Part shown: piece after piece, positions 11,500-22,797 of the stretch
Position numbering within the stretch: the stretch's first letter is position 1
Layout of the letters: each line of letters opens with the position of its first letter
NCBI GenBank assembly: GCA_013368315.1
Contig: JAACJM010000029.1
Span: 310,001 to 374,000 of the forward strand
Length of the DNA: 64,000 nucleotides
DNA from: Tetrapyrgos nigripes
Lineage: Eukaryota > Basidiomycota > Agaricomycetes > Agaricales > Campanellaceae
Direction: 5' to 3'
The notes under the pieces: model-generated
Told to the model about the DNA's origin: nothing
Seen by the model: the letters and a program-made list of their open reading frames with translations, nothing else
Databases searched by the model: none
Made by a program: the position numbers and the translations under genes

Positions 11500-12780
11500 G
11501 TAGTGACGAATTCCAGTGTGTAACTTTCTGCCTGCGTCGACTGGTGGCTAACAGCGGCTTCCTCTTACTTTGAAGACCCGACCCAAATGGTGTACTGGCC
11601 TTCATGGTAGCTGGTCTAAGACCAGTTACCGGTTGCGGAGGATGCTGGTCAAAAAGTCTGGACAATCGGACGTATACCGCTTGGTAAGGAAGACACCATG
11701 GAGGGTCAGGTATGCAGCTTCCGACCTTGGTCTTACCCACTTGTTCTCTGACGACCAAATTCATTTTAGTCCAACTATTATGACCAAATTTTGCAAAGAT
11801 ACAAGGACATTATTTCTGGACAGTTCTTTGGCCATAGCCACAAGGTGCGTGCTTCTATCTCAATCAGGTTGTAGGCACTGATAATCCTCCTTGCACAGGA
11901 TCAGTTTTGAGATCGCATACTCGGATTACTCGGAACAGACAGCGGAAAATGCTGTCAGCGTTCGTTGCTCTGATCGTGTTGTCAAGGCCTTTCGCGCCTA
12001 ATGTGGCCTTCGCTCTTAAGGACCTGCTTTGACACCGACAAGTGGGCAATCCTTCGGCTTTTCACCCCATTTCAAACACAAATTTGTGTAAGCGGAAACC
12101 CAGCTTTCAAGCTTCAAGCTTCAAGGTCTACGACGTTGACCCAGATACTTTTGGCGTCGTCAATATGCGTGTCATATTCAGTGAGTGGTTTCCAAATCGC
12201 CGGGACGAAGACGTTTCTCATAAGCATGCACTGGAGCCAATACATCTGATCCGTCTTTCCAAATTGAACGTAGTAAGCTAAGGTTTTCTGTCGATTCTAC
12301 GTTTTGAACTCCTCGTCTCCACAGCCAAATCGGAACTGTACTACGACGCGAGAGAAACATACGGACCTCTTGTCGGTCTCGCTGCAGATTCTGAGCTGAC
12401 ACCGGCATTTTGGCACAACCTGACCGAAGTGTTTGAGAGAAACGATACAGCCTTCCAGCTTTGCAGCACTCTCCTCAGCCGTGGTGCTGTTACGCCCTAG
12501 GATGGAGAATGTAAAGCCAACATTACCTGTGACCAGAGAGCTTTCAGGTCAGAGAATAATTGTGTGAGTTAGATTTGTACGGTTCCTGTCAGGTATTAGA
12601 TGGATGACCTGTTTGTTTTAGGATACTCCAATCCCTGGAGTTGCGATAGCCAGAAGAGATGTTACTGCTCATGTCGAGACCGACAAATGCGAAGGGTCAG
12701 GCATTCGGTCTTTGCTGCAGAAGATGGAGTCAGGGCCAAGCTGCAGACTTTGGGGGCGGACCTTTGATCTTAGATGTTAT
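11500..12780 (+). pseudogene. broken acid sphingomyelinase-like phosphodiesterase, C-terminal part
   Basis: Fragments of a secreted calcineurin-like metallophosphoesterase of the acid sphingomyelinase type appear in order on the plus strand: VDWWLTAASSYFEDP (about 11533), AEDAGQKVWTIG (11630), YYDQILQRYKDIISGQFFGH (11775-11830) with the metal-binding GHSH, then DYSEQTAENAVSV (11922), FKVYDVDPDTFGVVNM (12122), YYDARETYGPLVGLA (12340), AFWHNLTEVFERNDTAFQL (12407) and DGECKANITC (12500). A TAG follows VYWPSW, an extra T after the GHSHK intron shifts frame, and TAG follows LSRGAVTP. The N-terminal half (first metal ligands) is not found; the dispersed repeat lies upstream instead. Non-functional as read. 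Confidence 0.7.
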
Positions 12781-13562
12781 CCTCAAACTGTTTTGAATGG
12801 CCGCTCTATCAAAAGCTTTGACTTATTTTCTATGACGGTTACAGTCTAACTGGAAAAGATCATACTACTTCAGCGATACTTGCATTTCTGTTGGTACTGG
12901 ACAGCCATGGGCACCGGTATGGATGGACTAATGGGCCCGAATGATCATCTGGAACTGGAAGAACTTGTTCGCTCGTTCTTACGGTTTCTGCGAGTGCCTC
13001 GCTCTCCCTTACATTCTGTTTACAATTTGGGAGCCCGGAATTGGACAAATAAAGGGTTTTCTGACCTGACGGCGTCCAAAAGACCGGTACCCTCTCAATC
13101 AATCGTTTGGATTTCACGGAGGCTCCGGAGAGGAGTGAATGTTGTTTCCAGTCTACTGGCATGTTACTTGTGGCTGTACCGACTTCTCATTCTTCGTCCT
13201 TCACAACGCTGACAGTTCACATCGGGCCAAACCATGAGGCAGCATAGGGCGCGAATAGAATCGAGTGTTGGTTTCTGCAAGGACCGGTCAACTCGTCAAT
13301 GTATCCAGGCTTCATAAATCAACCATCATATCAGTACGTACTAGCCCGAGACCAATGATGGCGATCGTAAATATCCGATGATTTCTTTTGCAGTCCGTCC
13401 CTGTATAAAAGGAACCAATGTACCTCTCCTGCTCCCCCAGGCACTTTTCTTTCTTTTCTGCCCAACGACTTTTTCCCTTCGTTTTACACTCTCCACTCCT
13501 AAGGCCCGGTTGCCTCTTTCTTCAAGTCCTTCCTCTTTACTTGACTTGCTTATCCTTCTGAA
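12781..13562. other. no gene recognised; includes upstream region of the small secreted protein gene
   Basis: Open frames at 12860-13212 show no recognisable domain. A TATAAAAG box lies at about 13403, some 160 bp before the ATG at 13563, followed by a pyrimidine-rich leader (13430-13560), a typical fungal promoter layout. Confidence 0.45.
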
Positions 13563-14264
13563 ATGCTCTTCTTCTCTTCATTCATTCTTGCTTCCGTTTT
13601 CGGCGCAAGTATCGCCGCACCTACTCCTGCCAAACGTGAACTCGTTGGTCAGGTATTGCCAGATGTCGCTACATTTGGTGGTATCCCTGGAACAGGTAAG
13701 TAGTGAAACATTTGATTTTGTGTGTCCAGTAAAGGTTGTTGATGTGCCCATCATCTTATTACCCTTAGCGAGAGTGGACGACTTGTCTCAAAATGAGTGT
13801 GGTATCAAAGTGAACCCAGGAGATTTTGTTTTCCTTTTGTCACGCGCAGGCTCTGCGTAAGTCGTAGTCTTTCTCCGATCTTCATAAGCTTGCAGAAAAA
13901 TTGACAATTGTTATTTTCTTTTTAGCCCTGGAAGCACTGCGTAAGTCACTGAAATGCTACTTCAATTTAACATTATCCTAATCAGTTTACAGTGCTGAAA
14001 ATGGCCTCTGTGGTCGTTCGGACGCCACTGTTTTCGTCCTTGGTAAGTGCTTATTGAACTCGGAGTAATTGACTATGACACTTATAGTATCTCACAGACG
14101 AAAACAATGTGATCCTCGCTGAAAATGGTCCAGCATTCGCCCCAGTCGGATTCTGCGAGGACTGTGATGACGGTGACGTGGTTCTCAGCCAAGCTGCATT
14201 CGACGAGTTGGGTGGCAATCCTGCGACTGGTACTTTCGACAGGGTTTTTACCAGATTCGGTTGA
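13563..14264 (+). CDS. small secreted double-psi beta-barrel-like protein, 150 residues
   Basis: Five exons by hand splicing with consistent phases: 13563-13695, 13769-13856, 13926-13940, 13993-14042, 14098-14264. The start MLFFSSFILASVFGASIAAP is a clear signal peptide, followed by a Lys-Arg (AKR) that could be a Kex2 cut. The mature part contains NECGIKVNPGDFVFLLS, NGLCGRSDATVFVL, GFCEDCDDGDVVLSQAAFDE and a terminal GTFDRVFTRFG. The order (ACG-like start, central Cys, C..C, acidic D-V-LS-AAFD motif) matches the expansin / RlpA / barwin double-psi barrel proteins that fungi secrete; this is inferred from motifs, not a search. Function is likely at the cell wall or in host interaction. Exon 3 is only 15 nt. 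The TATA box near 13403 fits. Confidence 0.72.
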
Positions 14265-14579
14265 GTTCGGGAATATAGTCGGTCATGGAAGTATTTATTG
14301 CGCGTTTCGGCTCCATGCTGCCATGGATAGGCTGCAGATGTTGAAGACATTTCGGTCGTATGGAATGTGACGCGTTACGAATTACATACAGGATATCAAT
14401 TGGCATTTATCTAGCTATGTAGTAAAAGGGAAGAGAAGTGGTGTTACGAGGCCTTTAGGCCTCGTTAACTTACCTCGATCTCGTGACTTTTCTAACTTTC
14501 CACAGGTCCACGGGTTCAGTCTCCCACCCGTTTTCAACGCTCAGCGCCGGTCTCTATCCTTCCCGACCGAAATGTCTAG
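14265..14579. other. 3' flank with a palindromic repeat end
   Basis: Downstream of the secreted protein gene. At 14442-14467 GTTACGAGGCCTTTAGGCCTCGTTAA is a near-palindrome related to the inverted ends at 651 and 2570. No gene. Confidence 0.5.
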
Positions 14580-15640
14580 ACTGTAACTAGCCAAGTCAAG
14601 TCAGTCAAACGTGCGAGGTACAGACAGATAGAAAACGTACCATTGGACGAACACAGCAACTTTTCACACCTGACAAGACGTTAGTACTTATTACTGGTGT
14701 TTAAGAAGATCATGTGGCGTTTGGAAGGATCTGTTATCGTAGTATGTGAAGGGCGAGCAAAGGGCAAGATGATAATGGCATGTTCTTGAAGTAGACCGCG
14801 AGACTAGCCAAGTTTCCCAAGTTTGAGGAAACTCGAGAAAGCAACGACAACGACGTTGGGAATGCTGGATGCTGAATGGAAGAAACCTTGAGGTCCGCGA
14901 GATCTAGAGACTCCAGCGTTAGTGAAAGATAAACATGGGGGGAATATCTCACTCACCGAAGCCGGACAAATAAAACAACGAATTTCGGGCAGTCCATCCT
15001 TGTACAGCTAAACCCAGCCACCTAACCAACGAACGAAGGCCATCAAAGGATCTCGAGTACCAATAAACGTCCGTCATGCGCCCAACCAGAAACCTTGCTA
15101 CTTCCTCTATCTCGTTGTCGGTGTATTCATGACGTCGAAATCGAAGATAATATGTCGCCCGAGACAGACGGCTGCCTGGAAGAAAGACGACCCGACGAGC
15201 CCCAACACTCAGAGTCAGTTGCGACAAGATGTAAAGAATAGACAAAGCATGCCCAGTTGGGATATGAGAGCCTCCTACGCACACAGTGTCGATGACACCA
15301 TAACCACCCAGAGCTTCGCCAATCCGCGCCAGCCAACGACTTCCCAGTTCCAGGACACCCGGATAACAACGTTGGAAAGGTACCAATCCAATGAGAAACG
15401 GGCCAGTGTCATATGTCTTGGTTCTGGGAGTTTGATGAGCTGGCCGTTGCTCGTTGTCCTGGAGAACGTCTACAGGGGCAGTCGGAGTCGGGTTCGCCAT
15501 TGATAACGACTTTGGAAACCAGGTAGAGAAGGTCCCAAACGTTGGAAAAAAATTCCAGAATAAAAATCCGCAGGTACGTTGAGGACATAATACCCTCAAC
15601 ACCCAAACCACTGAGACCAGCACCAAGCTGTGCCCATCAG
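14580..15640 (-). repeat. dispersed degenerate gene-family repeat, copy 2
   Basis: Direct copy of 10171-11150, longer at its far end. The minus strand has an uninterrupted frame of 225 codons (14949-15626) containing GGSHIPTGHALSI, EVARFLVGRMTDVYWYSR and WLGLAVQGWTARNSLFYL, so this copy may be nearer to a real gene. Related coding pieces (SKVVINGEPDSD, SSSNSQNQDI, GGYGVIDT) recur at 46600-47100 on the plus strand. Family not recognised; no signal peptide or catalytic motif seen. Confidence 0.45.
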
Positions 15641-17680
15641 CGCATTCCCAGCCCTAATAAACTTCTAACGAAGCCAGAATTTCTTAATCAAATCCAACCG
15701 AAAACGAGTCGGCGCGTATGTCTTCAGTTCGACGTTTTGATGAGGTGGCAGTCCATACTCCTTCTGAAGAAGGTTTAGGTGTTCGGGGGCCGTCGGAGTC
15801 GTGTTCGCCGTCGCGTATAACCCTAGAAAACGCAACGAAACGGTCCCAAGTGCTGGTGAAGTCGATGGCATAAAACATAGGGAAGATTGGTGTAGAGTGG
15901 GGGAGGTGTGCATGACAATTGTTGCGCCATGAGCTTGGGAACGATGTAAGCATTGGACGGAGGAAGCTGGTGAAGGCTCCGAGGCGGTAGATTCTGAAAA
16001 CGGCGTGGAAGTGATGGTTAGAGACAAAACCCGTCAATTTGTGAGCAGACATACCTTGGGTACGAAATTCGCCGTAGAGCTTGCTCACCTTGCGGTGATG
16101 TCTCTCTTCTCTCACGTCATGTCCCAGCTATTAGTGGATCTTCAAGACCATGCTCGTTTCGGTCATCCAGTAGTCATAGTTCGAGGCACCGTTTGAAGTT
16201 GGGGAGAAGGAATATCTTGGCCTTGGCAATAGTTGACGGACTAGAATCGGGGAATGGTGAACAAGGAGAACGTGAAAGGGAATATATTCTTACGTTGAGG
16301 CTGTTGGTATGCTGACACACCCGCTACAGCTCGGAGCGAAGGAATGGTAAAGGGAGGAGATAGTCGACCTCAAGACCGTAAGTAGACCACTACATGATGA
16401 CGAGTCAGTAAGCAATTTCTAGGGCGAAGCTGAGCGAGAAAAAGAGGTTGGAAGAGGATACGTGGTAGTAGCGACGAGGTAGAACCAGGAGTAGAAGTGA
16501 GAGAGAAAGTAGAAGGTATGATGTGCCTCGTGCTCATCCAGTATCGGGAGCGTAAGATAATGGAGAATACATGGTAACTCACCGTTTGATACAGGTCTTT
16601 CTCGGTGGTGTCCTGGCCCCGTCCAAAAGGGCTGAAAAATGGTAGGCGTCCCTAGAGAACCCAAAACTCAAAATCCACCCCACAAGTAGTAGACACGAAG
16701 GAACAACTCACCTTCCCCCTCCTTCGCACTCTCATTCCTATTCCACTCATCCCTCAACCCCTCCAAAGCGCTAACCAACCTCTCATGCACCTGTAAGAGT
16801 TTACGCCGGGTCCAATCTTGTCGGGATATGTATGTTTTGGTGTTGGTGTTTGCTAGCTCGACTTGTGCATGTCATTTTCCTTGTTATCAGAGTCGACGTT
16901 CCGTTCTAGGCGTCCTTGGCATTCGCGTTGGCGTTGAGAGTGCGTTGAATGGGTATTGATGTTGACGTCCCTCGAGTGACCGCGACCGTAAAAGAAGAGG
17001 AGGGAGGCAGAGTCGAGATCTACCCCAGAGAACGGCACGTCATTATTCGGTATAGGCATCCACCACTCTGCTGCGCCTTGTCTTCAGCCGGGGAGGGGGT
17101 GGGCGAAGGGGTTCTGTGGGACGTGGAACGGTGCGATGAGGGGACAGCGAGGATTAGAGGGAGTGAATAACCATTAGTTACATGGTTAGAAGGAAGAGAC
17201 GAAACCAAAAAATCAAAGAAAAACGGAAAGAAACGAAAGACAGACACAACGAAGTAAAGACGAAAGACTCACCCCAGCCGTCCTCTGAAACCTCTGATAA
17301 TATGCTGACCTGTCCGTCAATAGCACTCTATCGAATACTCAAGTGATAGGCATTGCTGTCCTTGCAGTCATCGCTAAATTCGAGTTTGATTGAGGAGAAG
17401 GAAGAACGCAAGGTAGACTGATTCATCAAAGTGCAGTCACGTCAGTGGAATGCGTCGAGGGGGTCAGGAGACGATGTAGGAAGTGGCTTTGTAGGCGTAG
17501 AGGTTAACGGAGTTAGGGTTGCAGGGAAGGGTAAGAGTTGGGAAGGGTGGTGGTCGGCGTGACTTTCATCAGATCCGGGCCGAAGTCCTTAAATGCAATT
17601 CCAGGAACGCAACACCGATGCTGAACCAGGATTCCAGGCAAATTCGCGAAAGACGCTGAGCTCACAATAAGGCCAGGAAG
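15641..17680. repeat. degenerate repeat tract upstream of NWD gene A, shared with 45.2-46.6 kb
   Basis: On the minus strand, FTSTWDRFVAFSRVIRDGEH and RRTEDIRADSFSVG at 15700-16000 correspond to FTNTWDRFPASSRVIHDGEY and RRTEDMHAESFLAG on the plus strand at 46370-46540. The stretch 16570-17400 corresponds to 45280-46050 in inverse orientation (TTTCTCGGTGGTGTCCTGGCCCC at about 16600 against GGGGCCAGGACACC at 46003). This is therefore part of the inverted unit that also carries the NWD gene. No intact gene recognised. Confidence 0.5.
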
Positions 17681-17884
17681 GTTGTGCATGGGAATCCTCT
17701 AAAGTACTCCAGAGTACACTCTGCGCAAGTACCGGTTACTTATCTTATCAAGGTCAGCAGATCCTCTGCGAAACCTTATCTTTTGTCAGGAACGGCGTGT
17801 TCATCAAGGCTTCAGGTGACTTTGGCACTTTTCCGACTTCTTGCTCCCGTACCACCATCTCAACTTGCTCGTCGTCGTCCAGCC

Positions 17885-20800
17885 ATGAAACAAGTCAGGA
17901 AATTCCTCCATATCGACAAAAAGCAAAACAGAAACCCAAACCAGCCTCGTAAGACGCGTGTTCCTCAACTCGGTCACCATTCCTCCAATGCGACGCCTCG
18001 GACCTCCACTGCCGATCTTGATCACAACGTTCAAGGCCCGCTCATTGCTCCGGACCTGCTGACTGCTACACGTGCACCTGTTACGCCTCCGCCGATTGCT
18101 CCGGTCTCATTGACGACTCCTCAACCTTCGTCAGCGCACGGTCGGTAATCCTTGCTCTTCGATCAATTAGAGTGGCTGACTGTCCATCAATGCTTCAGGT
18201 GATTTTGACACTTTTCCAACTTCTAACTCCATGATGAGTGATACGAATAGAAAGGGAAAAGGAGATGCCAAAGGATCAGGCACGAATGATTATTTAGAAT
18301 ATGGCTCTAAACTGACAGTAAAACAGGGGAGAATATACATTCTGTTCAAGCTAATAGCGGCATAGGACAGATCATCCCAGATGCTCAAGTCATGAAAACA
18401 GGTATATATGGATAATGAAATTGGCTCTAAACTGACACTAAAATAGGGGAGGATATACAATCTGCTCCAGCTAATAGGGCAGGACAGAGCATCACAAGTA
18501 CTCCAGTCATGGAGAGAGGTATGTATGGATAATTAAAAGGTCTTGCATTATCATTTTGATAATATATAAACCCCTTACTCAGGTTCTGCTCAAGCATTCA
18601 TAAATCTGATGGGTGCTCAGCAAGATGCAGGAGGAGACATTAACAATACAATAAATGTCAACCTAGAGGTGATTTATTTTATTGAGACTCCTATACCTTG
18701 TTTAAATGCTGATATTCCATCACAGTTTGAAAAAGCATTAGCCATAGAGCGTGACACTAGCAAGATTTGCAAGGTAAACTTGGTTCTGACTCACAATGTT
18801 AAAGGCTTATTAAAGTAAATCTTTAGAATCAAGCATTGCAGAATCTCCCTGTTGCATCAGCAGCAGCACATACATCTGGCATCTACAGATCTGATGTGGT
18901 TCGGAGGGCATGTACAAAAGGCACTCGTACAAAAGTACTGGAGGATATTCAACATTGGCTACACTCAGAAAATGCACCACCTGTGTTCTGGTTGACAGGT
19001 GCAGCAGGGATGGGCAAGACGACTATTGCGATGACAATTTGCGAGGAACTAGAAGATCTCTTCCATAGTACAGTCACCACTGGTTCCATCACTGATAGTT
19101 CAGGAGGTCAACATCCTTCAGTATCCTTTTTTGCCTCTCGTCAGCTTGACAGTGGTGACCCCCAGTATTTACTGCCAACAATATGTCGACGTCTTGCTGA
19201 CCTCTCCTCATCCTATGCTGGCCAGCTTGTGGCTGCTTTGGAGGGGGATTCAAGGCTTGCTACAGCCAAGCTTGATATACAGTTTGAGGGGATGTTGGTC
19301 AAACCTTGGCAAGTGAGCTCATCTGAGCGCACCAGGGACCTTCCCATTTGCATTGTGGTCATTGATGCCCTGGATGAGAATGGAAATGGCTTCATTTTTC
19401 TCAAGAAGCTGTTGGGTGCTGTCAGAGACAGCAAATTGGAGGGTTTGCGCTTCCTCGTCACCAGTCGCACTGAGCCACACATTGCTGAGCTTTGCAGCTC
19501 ATTTGAGCCAAATGCTGTGTGTCGTTTGCAGGACATCCCAGTGGATAAAGCTCAGAAGGATATTTTACTATACCTCCAGGAGGAATTTTCTGGACTTCGA
19601 GAAGACATGCTGCAGCTCATAGTGGAGCAGTCCCATGGCTTATTTATATATGCTGCAACAGTGGTCAAGATGGCAGCAGGAAGTACAAAAAGGGAACAAG
19701 AGCGCAGTGTTGAAAAACTGCTCAAGGCAACATATGCATCAACCAACCACCTTGATTTGCTCTACCAGCAGATTGTCAAAGATGTGCTGCAACATGATGA
19801 TGAAGACATCCAACATGATAGGTTTCACATTTTACATGTGATTCTATGTGCTGTGCATGCCCTGCAGGCTGATGTTATTGCTCAGCTCACCAACACTGAT
19901 GAAGAAGATGTGCTGTTTGTAGTTGGCCAGTTGCATGCTGTCATGTATATGGCCCATGATGGTAGGATTCAGACCTACCATGCCTCCTTTGCAGACTTTG
20001 CTCTCCAGTATAAGTGTGATGTTGGTACAGTGCATGCATCCCTGGTCCAATACTGCTATGATATCATGAAGAAACAGCTCCACTTCAATATCTGTGGACT
20101 TGAGTCATCATTCATCATGGACAAGGATATACTTGATCTGGAAACCTGTGTAGCTGCCAACATTCATCCAACACTCCAATATGCCATCGTCTATTGGACT
20201 ACCCATCTTGAGAAGTCAACACCAAGTGACACACTGAGGAACATACCCAGATCATTTGTAGATAATCTCCTGCTGTTCTGGTTGGAGGCTGTCAATCTTT
20301 TGAATGCCAGGATTGATGCAATGCGTGCCCTGTACTTGGTATCAGACTGGATAGCAGAGGTATGTGCTAATGTCATTATCATCATTTAATCTAACTTTTC
20401 TTGCAGCATGACAAACCTTCCATTGATATTTGGAAAGACACCATCAACTTCTGCAGGGCTTTCACAAGCAGTGAGATGCGCAAGTCCACTCCTCACCTTT
20501 ATGTGTCAGCTCTTAGCACCTGGAATCCACAGTCACATGTATCAAAGTGCTGGCAACCCTGCTTTCCCAATATCCCAAAAGTGTCAGGAGCACACTCTTC
20601 AGCTATCTCCATGCACATTGCAACAGAATGTGCAGTCTACTGTGTGGCAATATCACCAAAGGGAGATCAGATTGTGTCTGGGGGGGAAGACTCGGCTGTG
20701 TGTGTGTGGGATGCAGCAAGTGGAGAGCAGCTCAAGGAGCTCACAGGGCACTCAGGTCCAGTTTGGTCTGTTGCATTTTCACCAAAGGGGGATCAGATTG

Positions 20801-22797
20801 TGTCTGGGGGGGAAGACTCATCTGTGTGTGTGTGGGATGCAGCAAGTGGACAGCAGCTCAAGAAGCTCACAGGGCACTCAGGTTCAGTTCAGTCTGTTGC
20901 ATTTTCACCAAAGGGAGATCAGATTGTGTCTGGGGGGAGAGACTCGTCTGTGCGTGTGTGGGATGCAGCAAGTGAAGAGCAGCTCAAGGAGCTCACAGGG
21001 CACTCAGGTTTGGTTTGGTCTGTTGCATTTTCACCAAAGGGGGATCAGATTGTGTCTGGGGGGGATGACTCTTCTGTGTGTGTGTGGGATGCAGCAAGTG
21101 GAGAGCAGCTCAAGGAGCTCACAGGGCACTCAGGTCCAGTTTCTTCTGTTGCATTTTCACCAAAGGGGGATCAGATTGTGTCTGGGGGGAAAGACTTATC
21201 TGTGCATGTGTGGGATGCAGCAAGTGGAGAGCAGCTCAAAGAGCTCAGAGGGCACTCAGGTTCAGTTTTGTCTGTTGCATTTGCACCAAAGGGGGATCAG
21301 ATTGTGTCTGGGGGGGCAGACTCATCTGTGCATGTGTGGGATGTAGCAAGTGGAGAGCAGCTCAAGGAGCTTACAAGGCACTCAAGTTGGGTTTGGTCTG
21401 TTACATTTTCACCAAAGGGGGATCAGATTGTGTCTGGGGGGTCTGACCTTTCTGTGTATGTGTGGGATGCAGCAAGTGGAGAGCAGCTCAAGGAGCTTAC
21501 AGGGCACTCAGGTTCAGTTTCTTCTGTTGCATTTTCACCAAAGGGGGATCAGATTGTGTCTGGGGGGGAAGACTTCTCTGTGTGTGTGTGGGATGCAGCA
21601 AGTGGAGAGCAGCTCAAGGAGCTCACAGGGCACTCAGGTTTGGTTTGGTCTGTTGCATTTTCACCAAAGGGGGATCAGATTGTGTCTGGGGGGGAAGACT
21701 CATCTGTGCTTGTGTGGGATGCAGTAAGTGGAGAGCAGCTCAAGGAGCTCAGAGGGCACTCAGGTTCAGTTTCATCTGTTGCATTTTCACCAAAGGGGGA
21801 TCAGATTGTGTCTGGGGGGTCTGACTCTTCTGTGCGTGTGTGGGATGCAGCAAGTGGAGAGCAGCTTAAGGAGCTCACAGGGCACTCAGGTTCAGTTTTG
21901 TCTGTTGCATTTTCACCAAAGGGGGATCAGATTGTGTCTGGGTGGTCTGACTCTTCTGTGTGTGTGTGGGATGCAGCAAGTGGAGAGCAGCTCAAGGAGC
22001 TCACAGGGCACTCAGATTCAGTTTTTTCTGTTGCATTTTCACCAAAGGGGGATCAGATTGTGTCTGGGGGGGAAGACTCATCTGTGCTTGTGTGGGATGC
22101 AGGAAGTGGAGAGCAGCTCAAGAAGCTCACAGGGCACTCAGGTTGGGTTGGGTCTGTTGCATTTTCACCAAAGGGGGATCAGATTGTGTCTGGGGGGTCT
22201 GCCTTGTCTGTGTGTGTGTGGGATGCAGCAAGTGGAGAGCAGCTCAAAGAGCTCACAGGGCACTCAGGTTTGGTTTGGTCTGTTGCATTTTCACCAAAGG
22301 GGGATCAGATTGTGTCTGGGGGGAAAGACTCATCTGTGCGTGTGTGGGATGCAGCAAGTGGAGAGCAGCTCAAGGAGTTTACAGGGTACTTAGGTTCAGT
22401 TTACTCTGTTGCATTTTCACCAAAGGGGGATCAGATTGTGTCTGGGGGGTCTGACTCATCTGTGCCTGTGTGGGATGCAGCAAATGGAGAGCTCTCAGGG
22501 CATTCAGATTTGGTTCAGTCTGTTGAGCCTTTACCAGAGGGGAATGACCTGTCTATTCATGCCTCTGATAATCGGTTGACCTCCTCAAATCCATTGTGGT
22601 GTCTTGATTCCTCTGGATGGTTTATGCTAACAGGCACATCTTATCATTTAATATGGCTTCCTACTCACCTGCGAAATGCTGTCTACACTCCATACACAAA
22701 ACTGATCATATCCAAACATCATCCTACACAGCTATCATTCAAATGGAATTATCTTGGCAGAGGATGGACTGATCTTTATTCCCCTTCCTGTGTATGA
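17885..22797 (+). CDS. NACHT-WD40 (NWD) NLR-like protein, copy A, about 1513 residues
   Basis: STAND NTPase with a WD40 sensor array, the architecture of fungal NLR-like receptors in heterokaryon incompatibility and innate immunity. Spliced exons: 17885-18140, 18199-18279, 18327-18401, 18447-18518, 18583-18668, 18726-18773, 18827-20359, 20407-22797; all phases agree and no stop occurs. ATG at 17885 starts a basic region (MKQVRKFLHIDKKQNRN). Exon 7 carries NACHT: Walker A GAAGMGKTT (residues about 264-272), Walker B VVIDALDE (383-390), sensor-like FLVTSRTEP. The last exon has 15 WD40 repeats of 42 residues, then a tail (SSGWFMLTG, LIWLPTHLR, GRGWTD) common to basidiomycete NWD proteins. No HET, kinase or protease domain is seen at the N-terminus, so the effector is unknown. 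Copies B (41029-45036) and C (58568-63551) are close paralogues. Confidence 0.88.
18280..18518 (+). repeat. intron-plus-exon tandem duplication in NWD A
   Basis: Two units, each an intron followed by a short exon, are similar: introns 18280-18326 and 18402-18446 share GGCTCTAAACTGACA and AAAACAG/AAAATAG ends; exons encode GENIHSVQANSGIGQ and GEDIQSAPANRAGQS. Both exons are phase 1 to phase 1, so the duplication keeps frame. The first intron begins GC (GCACGA) instead of GT. Confidence 0.8.
20629..22491 (+). repeat. 15 near-identical 126-bp WD40 repeats (NWD A)
   Basis: From 20740 each repeat is exactly 126 nt and starts with L-T-G-H-S-G codons; repeat 15 starts at 22378. Constant blocks include SVAFSPKGDQIVSGG and VWDAASGEQLKE. 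Differences cluster at the two positions around V after GHSG, at the residue after SGG, and before VWD. Confidence 0.95.

Noticed and set aside
18199..18773. N-terminal exons of NWD as a HET or other known effector domain
   Set aside because: No HET, lipase, kinase or peptidase motif is visible in these roughly 200 residues.
20408..22454. Several long open frames in other frames of the WD40 array
   Set aside because: They are shadows of the 126-nt repeat; splicing, NACHT continuity and the C-terminal tail fix the true frame.
20740..22491. Regular direct repeats as a possible CRISPR-like array
   Set aside because: Units are contiguous 126-nt coding repeats with no spacers, in a eukaryotic genome.
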